NCBI GenBank assembly: GCA_958298945.1
Contig: OY282606.1
Location: forward strand, 52,465,920 to 52,529,919
Origin: Atherix ibis
Lineage: Eukaryota > Arthropoda > Insecta > Diptera > Athericidae
Length of the DNA stretch: 64,000 bases
Reading direction: 5' to 3'
Positions 34,681 through 46,388 of the stretch are shown one piece after another (the first letter of the stretch is position 1; each line of letters opens with the position of its first letter). A model generated the notes under the pieces. That model was not told the origin of the DNA. It was given only the letters and a program-made list of their open reading frames with translations, and searched no databases. The translations under genes and the position numbers were made by a program.

Positions 34681-37600
34681 TTTGATTAGAATAAAAATAC
34701 TTTTTTCGGTGGTTTTTTTTTCACAAAGAATATTATTTTTAAAGTGCTGGTGTTTGTTAGTTTTCTTTTTATAAAAACTATAAAAACATAATTAAAATAT
34801 TGATTTTTATAGATTTCCTTTGAATTTTCTTGTTTTTTTGGAAAATTATTGTAAATAAATTTTACCATTTTTGCTTCTAGTTTGTTCGAGTACAATTTTG
34901 ATTAATTTTTTTTTTGAATACGTTCTCAATTATTTTTCTTTTTGTCAAAAGTAATCAAAACTGTTTGATTTTTTTTTTAAAGAGTATTTTCTTACATAAA
35001 TTTTTTTTTCACTACAAAATTTCTCTTCATTCTATTACATAATCAGTTGTGCATAAATTCGATGTTGAGAGAGGTTTATTGTGTAAAATAATATGTTTTA
35101 TTTTCTTTCAAACATTTTTATTTGGTTTTGTTTATATTTCACTATTTATTTTCTGTATTATTTCGCTTTTATAAAATATTGAATATTTCATAAAAGCATT
35201 TGCATAAATACGAAATTATCCTAATTTATAAGAAAATAGCTTTTGAGATTTGTGAGGGAAACTGTTTTTTTTTTCTTCTCAAATTGGAAAGAAATAATAT
35301 TTAAAATTAGTTTTAACAACAAAATAAGTTTCTTTTCTGAAGGTTATTAGAAAAAAATTTCTCAACATTTATATTTTTAGAAAATCTGGTTTGTATTTTA
35401 GAAAATATGCTTAGAAATTTGGTAAAAAAAAATTGTATTTTTTTTCTTTTTTCGAGGTATTGGTAAAAAAACAATTCAAAGCATTTCATAAATTTTTACG
35501 ATAGTACGGTTTAAATATGAATAAAATCGATTATCATAAATTTATATATTTAGAAAGAAATTTTCAAAAAGAAAAAGTCCAAGTTAGAAGAAAAACTTTT
35601 TAATAAAAAATAATTTCCATTAAAATATGGAATAAATTATGATTAAAAGAAAATAATTAACTATAATTAATAATATCAAATTGCACAATGGGGAAGTTCT
35701 AACTAAAATACAATAAAATAATTTAAATGAGAAAATATCCTAATTACGATTAAACAACAACAGGAAAAGAAATATGCATTCTTCTTATTTTTTTCAAATA
35801 TTTTTCTGCATTTTTACCTTCATTATACCTACAATAATTTAATAGAAATGATAACAAGAAGAAGAAAAAAACACAAATAGTATCAAAACTTAGGAATTTT
35901 ACTTACCAAATTTGTGTCCAGTCGTGGTCTGGAATAATCTATCTTACTCTAAAGGAGTTAAAAAAAATATCCGCAAATAATTACTAAAACAAAAGAACAA
36001 AAATTTAACATCCAAGAAATAAAAATATCAAAACCAAACTTAAAAAGGTAATATTCTAATATGGAAATTTACTTTACTAAAAATTATTTAAAAAAAAAAA
36101 ACTATTTTTACCTACCCTTCTCTATTCCAATAATAACAGGGAAATTTTTTTTTAAATTGACTTAACAAAATTGGTAAAAGAAAAATCAAAAAACGACTTT
36201 TAAAAAATCATCGAAAGGGAATTAAATAAAACTTTAAAAGAAAATTATTAAAAATTAATGAAAAAATTGAAATTTCAAGAAAAAAAGAAATTGTCTTTTT
36301 TCTTTTACTAATAACCATTAATTTTACTGGAAAAAGTTTCTTTTTTTTAGTTTATTTTTTGTTTAAAATTTTTCTGTTTTTTTTTTTAAATTAAAACTGA
36401 AAATTTAATTTAATCATAAACAAAAACTACGAATACATTGAAAAAAATTTAATCTACAAAAACACTACTCCAAAAAGTACAAAAATTTTAAAGTATTCTA
36501 CTTACTAAAAAAAATGTTTAAAAAAGAAAGGAAAAAATTAAAAAAAAGGAAAAAATTAAAAAATATAATTCAAGATTTACAAAGTGGAAAAAATAGCAAA
36601 AGCCAATTTGGACTTACGCAGGGGCAATTTTTTTTATGCAGATATCTTTTCGGTGGCCTAAAAAGTAGTTTTAACTTTAATTTTTTGAATATTTATAGTT
36701 ATTTTTATAAGCTCTTTTTAATCTTTAAAAAAAATTTTAATATATAAAAAAAAATATTTTTTTTTTAATCCAAAATAATTGAGCTAAACAAAAAAGAAAA
36801 CGGTATTAAAAAATATGATAAAAATACTTTTTTTTTTACAAATTGCAAATAGTTAAATAGAAATTTTAAAAAATTTGAAAAATAGTAACTACTGTAAGAG
36901 TAAAATGCCGAAAAGGTAGATGAATAGAAAAGAGAATATTTTAATTAGGATCTTTTTTACCAATTTTCTTTCATTAAAAATATTTTAAAAATGTACAGAA
37001 AAAAAATATTTAAAATTTAGATACTTTTTTTAATAAAAAAAAAAACAAATTTAATAGAAAACTTAAAGACAATTGCAACAAAAAGAATTAAAATTAGTTG
37101 AGCAAAAAATTCTACTTTCTTAAGAAATTATTTACTAAATTAAAAAAATGTTTAAAATAAATTAGAAAAATTTGAATCTCTTCACTCTCTTCAATAAGTA
37201 AATTTGCCTAAAAGGAGCAGATAGAGAGAGTGAGAGAAAAATGGAAATTTCTATAATTAAAATAATTTATTTTGTATTTTGAAAATGTTCTGTTGTGTTT
37301 AGTTTCCTATTTTTCCCCTAACACGCACACAAAATATTTTAGTTTTTAATTTATTTTTACTTTATTTATTTTTATTTTTATTTTAATTTTTATTTTAATT
37401 TTTTTTTTATAATCATTTACCTAATAAATAATTGCCTAGAATAAATACAATATTTCGTATTATATTTGAAAAGAGTTCTCTTTTGTCCTTTTTTTCGTTT
37501 TATTAATAGATCATTTTACTAATTATAATTAAATAAATTTTTTTTTTTTAGTGTTGTTGCTTCCTTTCTCCTTCTGTGTTACCTTATCTTAACTATTTAT

Positions 37601-38436
37601 TCTTTATATTATTAATTATTTTATTATTACTATTATTATTTTAAGTTTTTTTTTTTTTTTTCTTTCCAAAATTTACTTACTACAAATTTTCAGTTTTGCT
37701 TAAAATTAATAGTTTTTCCATTTTCTTATACATTTTGTGGTTTTGTTAAATTATACAACATATTAAATTACTTATTTTCCATTGTATTTATTATAATATT
37801 TTTAATAGTGTGTATTTGAAAATACTTAATTTTTAAATATTTTTTATTTAGTTTTTTTTTTGTTTTTGTTTTTTGAATTATTTCATAATTTTTTCTATTC
37901 ATGCTAAATATCATCATTAAAAACTATAATTATCATTTGATTTCGCTATTCAGCTTTAATATATATGATTTAAAAATAAGTTGTTTTTTTTTACTAGCAT
38001 TATTTGTGTTTGTGGTTATTGTAGTAGTTTTTTTTTTGTTTCTTCTCTTCTTAAAAATTAAATTAATTATAATTACCGTTTTACTTATACATAAACGTAC
38101 ATATAACTAAACTCTATATACTCTCTTAGCTATTTATTTTTCTCTCTTATATATGATTTATTTTATATTTAATTAAAATTATTCTTATTTATATTCACTG
38201 ATTTTTTAAATTTAATTTCATTTTATTTGATTTTTGTATATTGTTGTTGTTCATTTTTTGTTGTTGTTGTTGTTTTTATTATTTTACATAACTTTTTATT
38301 TTTGCTTACACGTATTCTTTTATTTTTAACTATTTCTATTCAAATAGTAATTTATTAATCAATCCACCTCTATATAGAACTTTCTATAATATCATATTAA
38401 ACGTGATTTTTGTTTGTTTATTATACTTATTATTTC

Positions 38437-38484
<48 letters not shown>

Positions 38485-38700
38485 TAATATTACTATTTTG
38501 TTGTTGTTGTTGTTTTTTTAATAATAAAGTAATTTTACAATTTGAAAATTTGTTGAAAATAAAATAAATTAACTAAAATATATATATATAAAAATTTAAT
38601 TAAATATAACAATACATAAATAATTTTGTAAAAAAAAACACAATAAAAATAATAAATAATTAGCCAAAATTAAAAAGAATAAACTTTTATTGAAGAAAAA
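34681..38700. other. AT-rich non-coding DNA with a small GAGA cluster
   Basis: Homopolymer-rich. At 37216-37240, GATAGAGAGAGTGAGAGAAA gives adjacent GAGAG motifs on the plus strand. Nothing else is recognised. Confidence 0.5.
38437..38513. repeat. (ATT)n microsatellite followed by (TTG)n
   Basis: About 14 consecutive ATT units at 38437-38480, then a short imperfect stretch and five TTG units at 38498-38513. A second TTG tract is at 38260-38275. Confidence 0.95.
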
Positions 38701-38740
38701 ATGTACTACGAAATAACAGAAAATTAGTATGAATATTATT

Positions 38741-38880
38741 AGCCAATCACAATAATTAATAATCGAAAATGATCGTTTCTTATTGGCAAATTCTCATAAA
38801 AGGGTTTGTGCCCACCCATTACCTATGAGTACAAATGTATAAATAGAAGTGTATTCGGTAAAAAAGTTTTTCGTCACTCA
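38741..38880 (+). promoter_or_regulatory. Candidate core promoter (CCAAT pair and TATA box), plus strand
   Basis: A consensus TATA box, TATAAATAG, lies at 38838-38846. It is preceded by CCAAT at 38743 and its inverse ATTGG at 38782, and sits in DNA less AT-rich than its surroundings. A second TATA-like TATATAA follows at 38975. Both would direct transcription toward, and antisense to, Abd-B. In such AT-rich DNA chance TATA boxes are common, so this is tentative. Confidence 0.3.
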
Positions 38881-39260
38881 TCGCTTTTATTGCATCTCTC
38901 GTTTTCTCTTTAATCGAACTATTAAGAGACATTGTTATATTTTGCATCTCTTTTGGGATAGTATTCTTATTACTATATAAACCCATGAAAGGAACGGGCG
39001 AGCTTTTTTTTTGGAACTCCACCTCTTATCAATACGACCGTCAATGATCATCGGAATTGCGGAAAAATATCGCATAGAATCTAGCGAAGAGAAGAAAGAG
39101 GAAACATTTCACCAAAACAATATGTATGATTACTGCACTGCCCACTTTTCGATGAATTCACTCATAGTTTCTGGACTTATTTCTCGCTCTGTCCTCTTGG
39201 ATTTTCAAGTACGTGTGCTCGTTTGTTTTCTTTATTATCTCTTTTTAAAATTTCTATTGT
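38881..39260. other. Less AT-rich non-coding block
   Basis: It continues the block around the TATA motifs, with balanced composition to about 39240. An 84-codon ORF (39011-39265) has no recognised similarity. It lies about 2 kb downstream of the Abd-B stop and could belong to its long 3' UTR or to downstream regulatory DNA. Confidence 0.3.
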
Positions 39261-40020
39261 TTTAATTTGATAATTTTGAACATTTTAAGAGATTTTTCAT
39301 ATGTAAAAATATATGCACAGGAGACCACTAAAAGTACATACCGACTAAAATGCCTATTGTTATATGACGATTTATAGTTTCTTCTATTTTTATTTTTTAT
39401 GCTAATTGCTTTCTCAATGCTTCTTTTTAGCATTTTCTTATTTATAGTTTATTGTGAAAATGATTTTATTTTTTCAAAATTTTCTTTATTTAAGAAATAA
39501 TAAAAAAATTTTCGCTGTAGAATCTTCTTCGACTTGATTTCCTATTTTTTTTCTCTTCCGATTTGTTTTGTTTGTTTTAGCATAAAATTGCCTATACAAA
39601 AATTTCTCTTTCTTACGATAATCGGACGTTTTCTTACTATTTCATATAATTTTTTTTTATCAATTTGTTCTCTCTAATTTCTTAACAATTAACCTTTTTT
39701 TATTTTATACAATTTTCCATTGAAATTAATAAATTTTTGCCATTTTATAATTATTATTTTTATTTTTATTCGAAATTTTTTATTCATTTAATTTTTATTT
39801 CTTTATGATGAGCAGAGACATTTAAAATTTAAGAGAAAAATTCATATACAATAAAAATGGTTGCACATTCTTTCTCCTCTTTTTAACGTTTCTTTTGTTT
39901 TGTTTTTTTTCGAATTAAGTAACCAAAATTTAAAAAAAAAATTAATTAAGACATTTTTAAAGAAAGAAATTTTTAATAATTAAGAGTAAATAAATAATAG
40001 TACATTAATTAAAAATTTTG

Positions 40021-40051
<31 letters not shown>

Positions 40052-40860
40052 GTAATAATAATTAATTAATTAAAAACAATAATTTTAATCACTATTAAAA
40101 CAAAATTTAATACGGTAAAACCAATAATTTTTATATATTTATTTTAAATTTTTCCTTTTTTTAATAATAATTATTAATATTTAATTTTATAAAATATAAC
40201 AGCAATTTGGGATTTTCGACTGTCAACATTCCGTTTCTTTTTAGTTTTTATGTATGTACGTTTTAGATTTTCTTTTATATTCAGTTGTGGTAAAAAAAAA
40301 GTACTTAAAAATAGGAAACTTTTTTTTTTAATAAATAGAAAAAAAATTATAGAATAAAAAATTACTGTAGAATATGGGAAAAATTAAACAACATAAAATG
40401 TGGTGGGTGAGGTGAGGGGGAGGGGGTTGGTTTAAATAATAACAATAATAGAAAAATTTAAAAACTTTCTTCAACAACAAAAAAATACTTTAAAAAAGTT
40501 TTCTTTTTCTATTTTATTAACAAATAAAAATATTTTTTGTAATAAAAATATTTTCCTCTCTTTCTATGGAAGCAAAATAAAATAAATTGTAAACAAAAAC
40601 AAATTGAAAATTTCGTAAATATTTTTTTCAAAATTTCAAATTTTAACAATTAAATTGTATTTTTTCCTTTGTTTTAATTATTCTATGCTTACTGACTCGT
40701 ATTTTATTGAATAAGAAAAAATAAACATAAAAACAGAATTTTAGGAATTATATAAAAAAACAGCAATTAAAACTTATTAACGAAAAAGTCCCTCCCTTCA
40801 CACCAAAAAAGGGTAGACTCAAAAGAACAAAAACAAAAAATAATAAAATTCTGACAGTTT
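39261..40860. other. AT-rich DNA downstream of Abd-B, possibly 3' UTR
   Basis: Homopolymers and short repeats only. Hox transcripts often have long AT-rich 3' UTRs, so part of this may be transcribed on the minus strand. The poly(A) site cannot be fixed because TTTATT (AATAAA on the minus strand) occurs many times. Confidence 0.4.
40022..40068. repeat. (AAT)n microsatellite
   Basis: About 14 AAT units, with one AGT interruption near 40052. Confidence 0.95.
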
Positions 40861-41091
40861 GAAATTCACAACCGAATTAATAATGGCGGCGATTGAATTG
40901 CATTATTTCATTTAGTTTTTTTTCGGATTTTCTTTTTTATCAAATTCGTTTTCGCTTTTTTTATTGCCTTTTTGATTACTTTTGTTTTTTTTTTTTGCCG
41001 TATTTCTTTTTAAATTTTTCATCCATTTTTCTTTCGCCTGTTGACACGCCTAAAAGCTAGCAAATCCCATATTGCCGTTATTTTCTAACGG
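40861..41091 (-). other. Abd-B: Start of the Abd-B 3' UTR
   Basis: This is the sequence directly after the TGA at 41092-41094 on the minus strand. It is less AT-rich for about 230 bp, then grades into A/T tracts. The extent is inferred; no polyadenylation site was chosen. Confidence 0.55.
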
Positions 41092-41844
41092 TCACTGATG
41101 CATTTTTGGCGCATGATGCGTCATTCCCAGACTTAAATTGATGTGATGGGGATTATGATGGGGCTGTGGTGGTTGGCCATGATTATGATTACTACTCGAA
41201 TTGTTATTATTGTTCTGCTGCGCTGCCTGCCGCTGGGAGTTCTTTTTATTTTTCATTCGACGATTTTGAAACCAAATCTTAACCTAAAGTTTGATTTTAA
41301 TGATAAAAATATACGAAAACCATCCATGTTGGGGGTTGATGATGATGATGATGACGACGGCAATTCGATTAGTGTTGATTTTGTGTGGAAAAAGACAACG
41401 AACGTTAAAGAAAATAGAATGGAAATTTTTTAATTTATTGTGATTGTTGTGATAATTTGAAAAAAAAAATTATTCCTATTTCTTTTAAGATCATTTTTAT
41501 TAAAAATGTTGGTCATAACCTCAAATCATACTTAATTTACTTGTCGATATGTTTGGAAATATTAATTCTTTTTATTTAAAAAGGTACAAAGTGGAATTTA
41601 ATAGAGAGAAAAAAACTGTTAAATATTCTCACCTGTCTTTCGGTTAGATTCAAATTTCGCGCCAATTCCCAGCGTTTCTGTTTCGAAACGTAGGCGTTGA
41701 ACAAAAATTCCTTTTCTAATTCGAGAGTCTGAAATTTCGAATACGGTTTACGTTTTTTTCGTACTGTCACTTGTCCAGTCCATTCGAGCGGATTTGTTGG
41801 CGTACAAGAACCAACAGCGCCAACGCCTACAGACAGACTTGATC
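41092..41844 (-). CDS. Abd-B: Abdominal-B homeobox, last two coding exons (partial gene)
   Basis: Abd-B is the posterior Hox transcription factor that specifies rear abdominal segments and acts in the nucleus on TTTATG-type sites. The coding join is 41844-41633 then 41283-41092. The first exon follows acceptor TTTATAG in phase 1 and gives 70 codons, from [20 protein letters not shown] through [18 protein letters not shown] to NLNLTERQ. It ends at donor CAG/GTGAGA. The second exon follows TTTAG, starts [18 protein letters not shown], and ends in a Gln/Asn-rich tail, [15 protein letters not shown] and TGA. The homeodomain is complete at 60 residues, with the intron between residues 44 and 45. 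The posterior-class signature [11 protein letters not shown] and the tail match Drosophila Abd-B as I remember it. Residue 39 is Asn (NLNL) where I recall Gln in Drosophila. Upstream exons are outside the window. Confidence 0.97.
41284..41632 (-). other. Abd-B: Abd-B homeobox intron
   Basis: A 349-bp intron with a GTGAGA donor at 41632 and an AG acceptor at 41284-41285. It splits the homeobox between TERQ and VKIW in phase 0, a site also used by Abd-B and some other Hox genes in insects. It contains a GAT microsatellite (about 41337-41353). Confidence 0.93.
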
Positions 41845-42866
41845 CTATAAAAAAAAATTCATTATGTTTAAATGAATTAAAAAGAAAACATTTTATTTAT
41901 AAAAAAAATTGACAGAAAAAAAAACTGAAAATTTTACAATCAAAAAAATTTACATTTCAAGTTTGAACTCAGCCAATAACGTTTCCAAAAAGATACACTT
42001 TTTATAGACTAATCGTCAACAGATGTCGTTACTATTTATACTTCTACAATGACATCTATTAACAACTTTGCCTTATTAGAAAATAAACTAAATAAAACAA
42101 AAGGAAAATCCATTCTTGTAGCTTAATTAACAGTAGAGTTCCTTATGCATTTCTGTAATAATTGCAGCAATGAATTTTGACCCAAATACCAACAGAGTTA
42201 ATTGATTTTAATTATTTCCAATGAGACTCAAAATAGTTCTTTGGGGAAAGGGGAATAAAATGCGAAATGCGAAGAAAATACCCGACAGAAGAGAAAATTT
42301 CAGAGAGGAAAAACTGCAGACCTCCTAAGTAGGCAAGTACACTGACTGTTTTTCTTCTTCTTCATTATTATTGAAATACCGCAAAAATAGATTTGCCTTA
42401 GCCAAGTTGACGCTGACCACAAATGCCCATTTGCTCGAGTGCGGGTTGGTATCCCCATTCGACTCCATTGACCAACCGCGAATAAACTCGGTTATGTGGA
42501 ACGCAATAAAACTATTCACAAGCAAAGAAACTTATCCCCATAATCAACCTGCGCTTCCTCCTTTTTACGCTCCATCTCGTAACCAATTATCTCAAACCAA
42601 ACTGTTGTGACTTGAAGCAAAGTAAAAAGAAAGGATAACAAAATTTAAAATAAAACCTTTCATAGTATCCTCAAGAGTGTAATTAAAATTTAAGTCAGTT
42701 GTAAATTAAATTGTGTTTTTAAACTAAATTACTGGTTTCAGTTTACTATCAAAAGCTGTTGTAAACTATGAACGGTAATTCTTGTCGAACTTGGCCTCAA
42801 TTGTTATTGCGGTTTACTGAGAGCTACAAAAAAAAAAAAATTAACATGGCGAAACTCTAAGGTTAC
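41845..42866. other. Abd-B intron, proximal part; balanced block at 42320-42610
   Basis: Non-coding by splice context. The sequence between 42320 and 42610 is much less AT-rich than its flanks and is open on both strands (79 codons plus, 66 minus), which suggests constraint. I could not match it to any Abd-B exon. Nearby, 42017-42066 holds CAACAGATGTCGTT and an inverted relative (AATGACATCTATT), related to the CTCF-like motifs at 29516-29697. Confidence 0.35.
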
Positions 42867-42965
42867 ATTTCTGAAATGCTAAAAGTCTAGTTTTGCCTCT
42901 TCTAAACTCCGGTTGGAAGCTAGCCAACTAGTTTAGAAGCGGTAAAACTAAACTTTTACAGAAAT
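42867..42965. repeat. Imperfect hairpin / foldback of about 100 bp
   Basis: The left arm 42867-42908 pairs with the right arm 42930-42965: CTAGTTTTGCCTCTTCTAAACT against AGTTTAGAAGCGGTAAAACTA, continuing into AAAAGT/ACTTTT and ATTTCTG/CAGAAAT. The loop region itself pairs again (GGTTGG/CCAACT). A 15-bp phrase, AACTTTTACAGAAAT, is duplicated at the right edge. It could be a small MITE or a structured RNA in the Abd-B intron. Confidence 0.75.
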
Positions 42966-43139
42966 AAAACTTTTACAGAAATGCCTCTTTTTATGATGTA
43001 CAAAAAATATTAAGGGGCATTTTCTTAAAAATAATTACTGATTGGAAAATTTTAAGTAAATTTTTAAAATGTTAATTTTTTTTTTGTTTAAACTCAATTT
43101 TTTTATTAAAAAATCTTTTTTTTTTTGGAAAAAAATAAG

Positions 43140-43605
43140 GAGGAATCTGGATAACAGGAAAAAGGACCTTTAATTAATCTCCACACATGGTTTTAACTTG
43201 CAGTAAATTCAATTTTGGACCTTGAATTAGTTCAAAATAAGTTTTGGATCTAAAATAATATTTCGGGAAAACCATCTGTTGTGGGGTCCTAAGTAAATTT
43301 TGGGGTCCTAAGTCAAAAACTTAAAACAGTTTTTATGGATCCTAAAATTATTTAAAATCTTAAAATAGTTTTGAACTTTAAATCAGTTTTAGAAGATTAA
43401 AATGATTTTAAACCTAAATTACAGGACCCTTAATAAATTTCTAATAATAAATCAATTTTGGGGTCCTGAAATAATTTTAGGGTCTTAATTAATTAGTGCA
43501 ATAAACTAATTTTAGATAATCAATAATTTTTGAATCTTAATCCAGTTTAGGACCTTTCATCAATGTTTTGTACATAAATTATTCAAGATTTTGAATTAAT
43601 TTTAA
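43140..43605. repeat. Degenerate tandem repeat with GGTCCTAA-type units
   Basis: Units like TTTTGGGGTCCTAAGTAAAT recur roughly every 20-45 bp, clearest at 43284-43318 and again near 43455. Between them are eroded versions (TTTTGGATCTAAAATAAT, TTTTATGGATCCTAAAATTA). The array ends where mariner copy A3 is inserted. Confidence 0.6.
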
Positions 43606-43609
43606 TATA

Positions 43610-44878
43610 CCAGGTGTATAAGCTTAAATTCGCTGTTTGGTCATAGATGGCGTAAGTGAGCTTATTAAGCTAACATGGGCACGCCATACTGTTTTTTATG
43701 ATTTTGACAGCTTTCAATATTAATCAGTGCACAATGTTAGCAATTTCGTACAACAACATACATTTTTCCTTTGGTAATCATGTCTAGCTTTATGCCAGAA
43801 AAAGAGCATTTGCGGGAAGTTCCGATTTTCTGCTTCAATTTGAAGAAATCGGCTGCCGAATCACATTGAATGCTTATTTAGGCCTATGGTGACAGTGCTT
43901 TATCGGAAAGAAAGTGCCGAAATTGGTTTCGTCAGTTCAAAGACGCCAATTTTGACTTGTGGGACAAGAAGCGTGAAAATCGGCCTAGGAAGGTTGAGGA
44001 CCAGCAATTGCAGGCTCTACTATTGGACGAAGATGATATGCATCAATCGCAAAAAATGATCGCAAAGCAATTGGGTGTTACTCAACCAGCCACTTCGATA
44101 CGTCTGCATACTATGAGGAAGAATGAAAAGATCGGAAAATGGGTGCCGCATGAATTGAACGATAGGCAGATGGAGCGACGCAAAAACACATGCGAAATCT
44201 TGCTCGCCAGACAAACAAAAAAGTCGTTTCTGCATCGGATTGTGACAGGCGATGAAAATTGGGTATATTTCGAGAATCCTTAACGCAAGAAATCGTGGGT
44301 TGATCCCGGCCAACCATCAACATCTTCTCCAAGACCAAATCGCTTCGGACGGAAGACGATGTTGTGCGTTTGGTGGGATCAGCAGGGTATCGTCTACTAT
44401 GAGATGTTGAAACGTGGTGAAACTGTCAATGCCTACCGCCTACTACCAACAACTGATCAAATTGCACTGTGCTCTGCTTGAAAAAAGGACGAATTTTCAA
44501 CAAAGACATGACAAGCAGATTTTCCTCCATGACAACGCACCATCGCACACGTCAAAAATGGTCCGAAACTACTTGGAGACACTCAACTGTGGGAGGTGCT
44601 ACCCAACCCTTCCGACTACCACCTGTTTTCGTCGATGGGCCACGCGCTCGCTGAGCACCACTTCGATTCTTACAAAAGACGTCGGAAAATGGCTTGATGA
44701 ATGGTTTGCCTCGAAAGAGAAGGAATTTTTTGGACGTGGTATCCACAAATTGCTCGAGAAATAGAAAAAATGTGTAGCTAGCCAAGGCAAGTACTTGGAA
44801 TAAATTGTTGTTTTTGCTTTCTATGAAAAAATATGTTTTTTTTAAATAAAAACAGCGAATTTAAGCTTATATACCTTG
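43610..44878 (+). mobile_element. Mariner family A copy 3, near full length
   Basis: It begins CCAGGTGTATAAGCTTAAAT after TA (43608-43609) and ends with the inverted repeat, decayed to ATACCTTG, before TA (44879-44880). Length is 1269 bp. The transposase is on the plus strand. Confidence 0.95.
43780..44803 (+). pseudogene. Mauritiana-type mariner transposase, pseudogene
   Basis: The start codon ATG (MSSFMPEKEHLRE) is present. TGA at 43867 (codon 30) and TAG at 43879 (codon 34) stop it early, and a TAA at 44281 follows FENP. Motifs downstream are intact: WVPHELNDRQMERRKNTCE, Asp1 in VTGDENW, FGRKTMLCVWWDQQGIVYYE and Asp2 in FLHDNAPSHTS. A deletion around the PAYSPDLA block and frameshifts break the rest, though the Asp3 region (PSDYHLF-equivalent DNA near 44613) remains. 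An extra LD/MH two-residue insertion lies in the LLLDEDDMHQSQ stretch. Confidence 0.9.
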
Positions 44879-44880
44879 TA

Positions 44881-46388
44881 TATTTTATAAACTCCTACTA
44901 CTCTCGTTTCTCATTTTCGTTGCAAAAGTAGTTTTAGCTATACAAACTGTGCAACCGCCTTTCTTTTGGCTTATTTTTGCTATTAATTTGAACTTATTTT
45001 CGATGTAAAAATGTCAAAAATATTTCATTATAACTACCCCATCTTGGGGAATGGCTGTATCTGTTGTCCAAATTCCACTTCTGTACTTTCTCTTTTCTCA
45101 TGTCAATGAAATCATTTTTCTTTGTTGCGTTTATTTTATGGTCTAAATTTTTTTATTATTATCAGAAAAATATCTTACCCATTTTACACTTTATAATGTT
45201 AATTACTTAATTTTTGCTAAAATTTTCTAATTGCTCCCACAAACCTCATCTCTTTCTGTCCCACTTTTTTTTCTTCCTTATAAAGTTTCGTCCTTTTTTT
45301 GAAAAAATTCTTCTATTTTTATAGTAGTTTTCCCGTTAGCACTTCATATTTTTTTTAAATAAAAATTTCCGACTTTCAGTGGAATAATTTCTATTTTTTT
45401 GTAATTGCTTCCGAAAAACTCCACTTTTCCTTACCACCTCTACCTTAACAATAACTGTTCCTTTTTCACCTTTTTTTCTCAATAATAATAAAAACTTAAT
45501 GCACGTGAATTTTTTTAATGAATTTGTCAAGTTTTGAGACTGTTGTAGGGAATGTTTCTTAACCATTCCATCTCCTATTATCATTTAAGACCATATGAGA
45601 AGACGAAGCAAAATTGTTAATTTAAGCATTAAGAACAGAGCAGCACAAAAGAAAACAATTTCTTAAAATGATTTATTGCACTTTATTGGCCTTAACTGGT
45701 GTACGACTGGTAGCAATTCCTGAATGAAAAGAGGGGACGAAGAGGATGCAAACAATCACTATATTTATGGATCACCATAGCTTCGGATTTGCTTGCTTTT
45801 CAAAAGAATTCTTAGTATTTCATTTGCTGTATTTATGTCGGAAAAGGTGCCCTTCAAAAATCATAAGTAAACTCACTTATACGAACTGCCCTCCTTCTTC
45901 TTGATTCGCTTCTCTTTTCTTCCCACTTACAGCTTCCTTAAAATAAATTTTTTTTTTTTTGTGGCTTTTTCTAATTTTTTTTTATTATGAAGTGCGCGAT
46001 TGTGCAATAAAACGATTAGTGAGGTAATAAAAATAGTATTATCGGTTGGGTTAGGCTGAGCAGTGGTTGTAAGAGGAGGAATCGTTTTGCTTCTTGGAAA
46101 AATCATTGAGGTGTTCAAAGGCAATCAAATTAAATTTTATCGATGCACTTGAGGCGGTTGGTCTGTCGCGTTGTGTACCAGATCATAAGTTCAGGGAGAA
46201 GGGAGGAGTCGGTTGACTCTCTCCGACAAGACCATGGGGAACAGTTGTTTCAACTATGATTTATTAGTTCGATCCGGTTGACCGAATATAATGAAAATAA
46301 TTCCGATTAAATGAAATCGGGATTATTACTCATTTGTGTGCTCGGCTGTTAAGCTTTGCTTTTAATATTTTTGTTTTTTTTATTTTTT
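44881..46388. other. Non-coding DNA in the presumed Abd-B intron
   Basis: AT-rich to about 45580, then more balanced at 45640-45930 and 46120-46340. The latter has small dyads: AATTCCGATT/AATCGGGATT near 46300 and GTCGG/CCGAC near 46210. No exon is recognised. Confidence 0.4.

Noticed and set aside
41143..41433. 96-codon plus-strand ORF across the homeobox
   Set aside because: It is the antisense of the Abd-B terminal exon and intron, where the minus strand has clear coding and splice signals.
42325..42610. Possible upstream Abd-B exon
   Set aside because: None of the minus-strand frames resembles the Abd-B N-terminal region I know, and no convincing donor in the needed phase was found.
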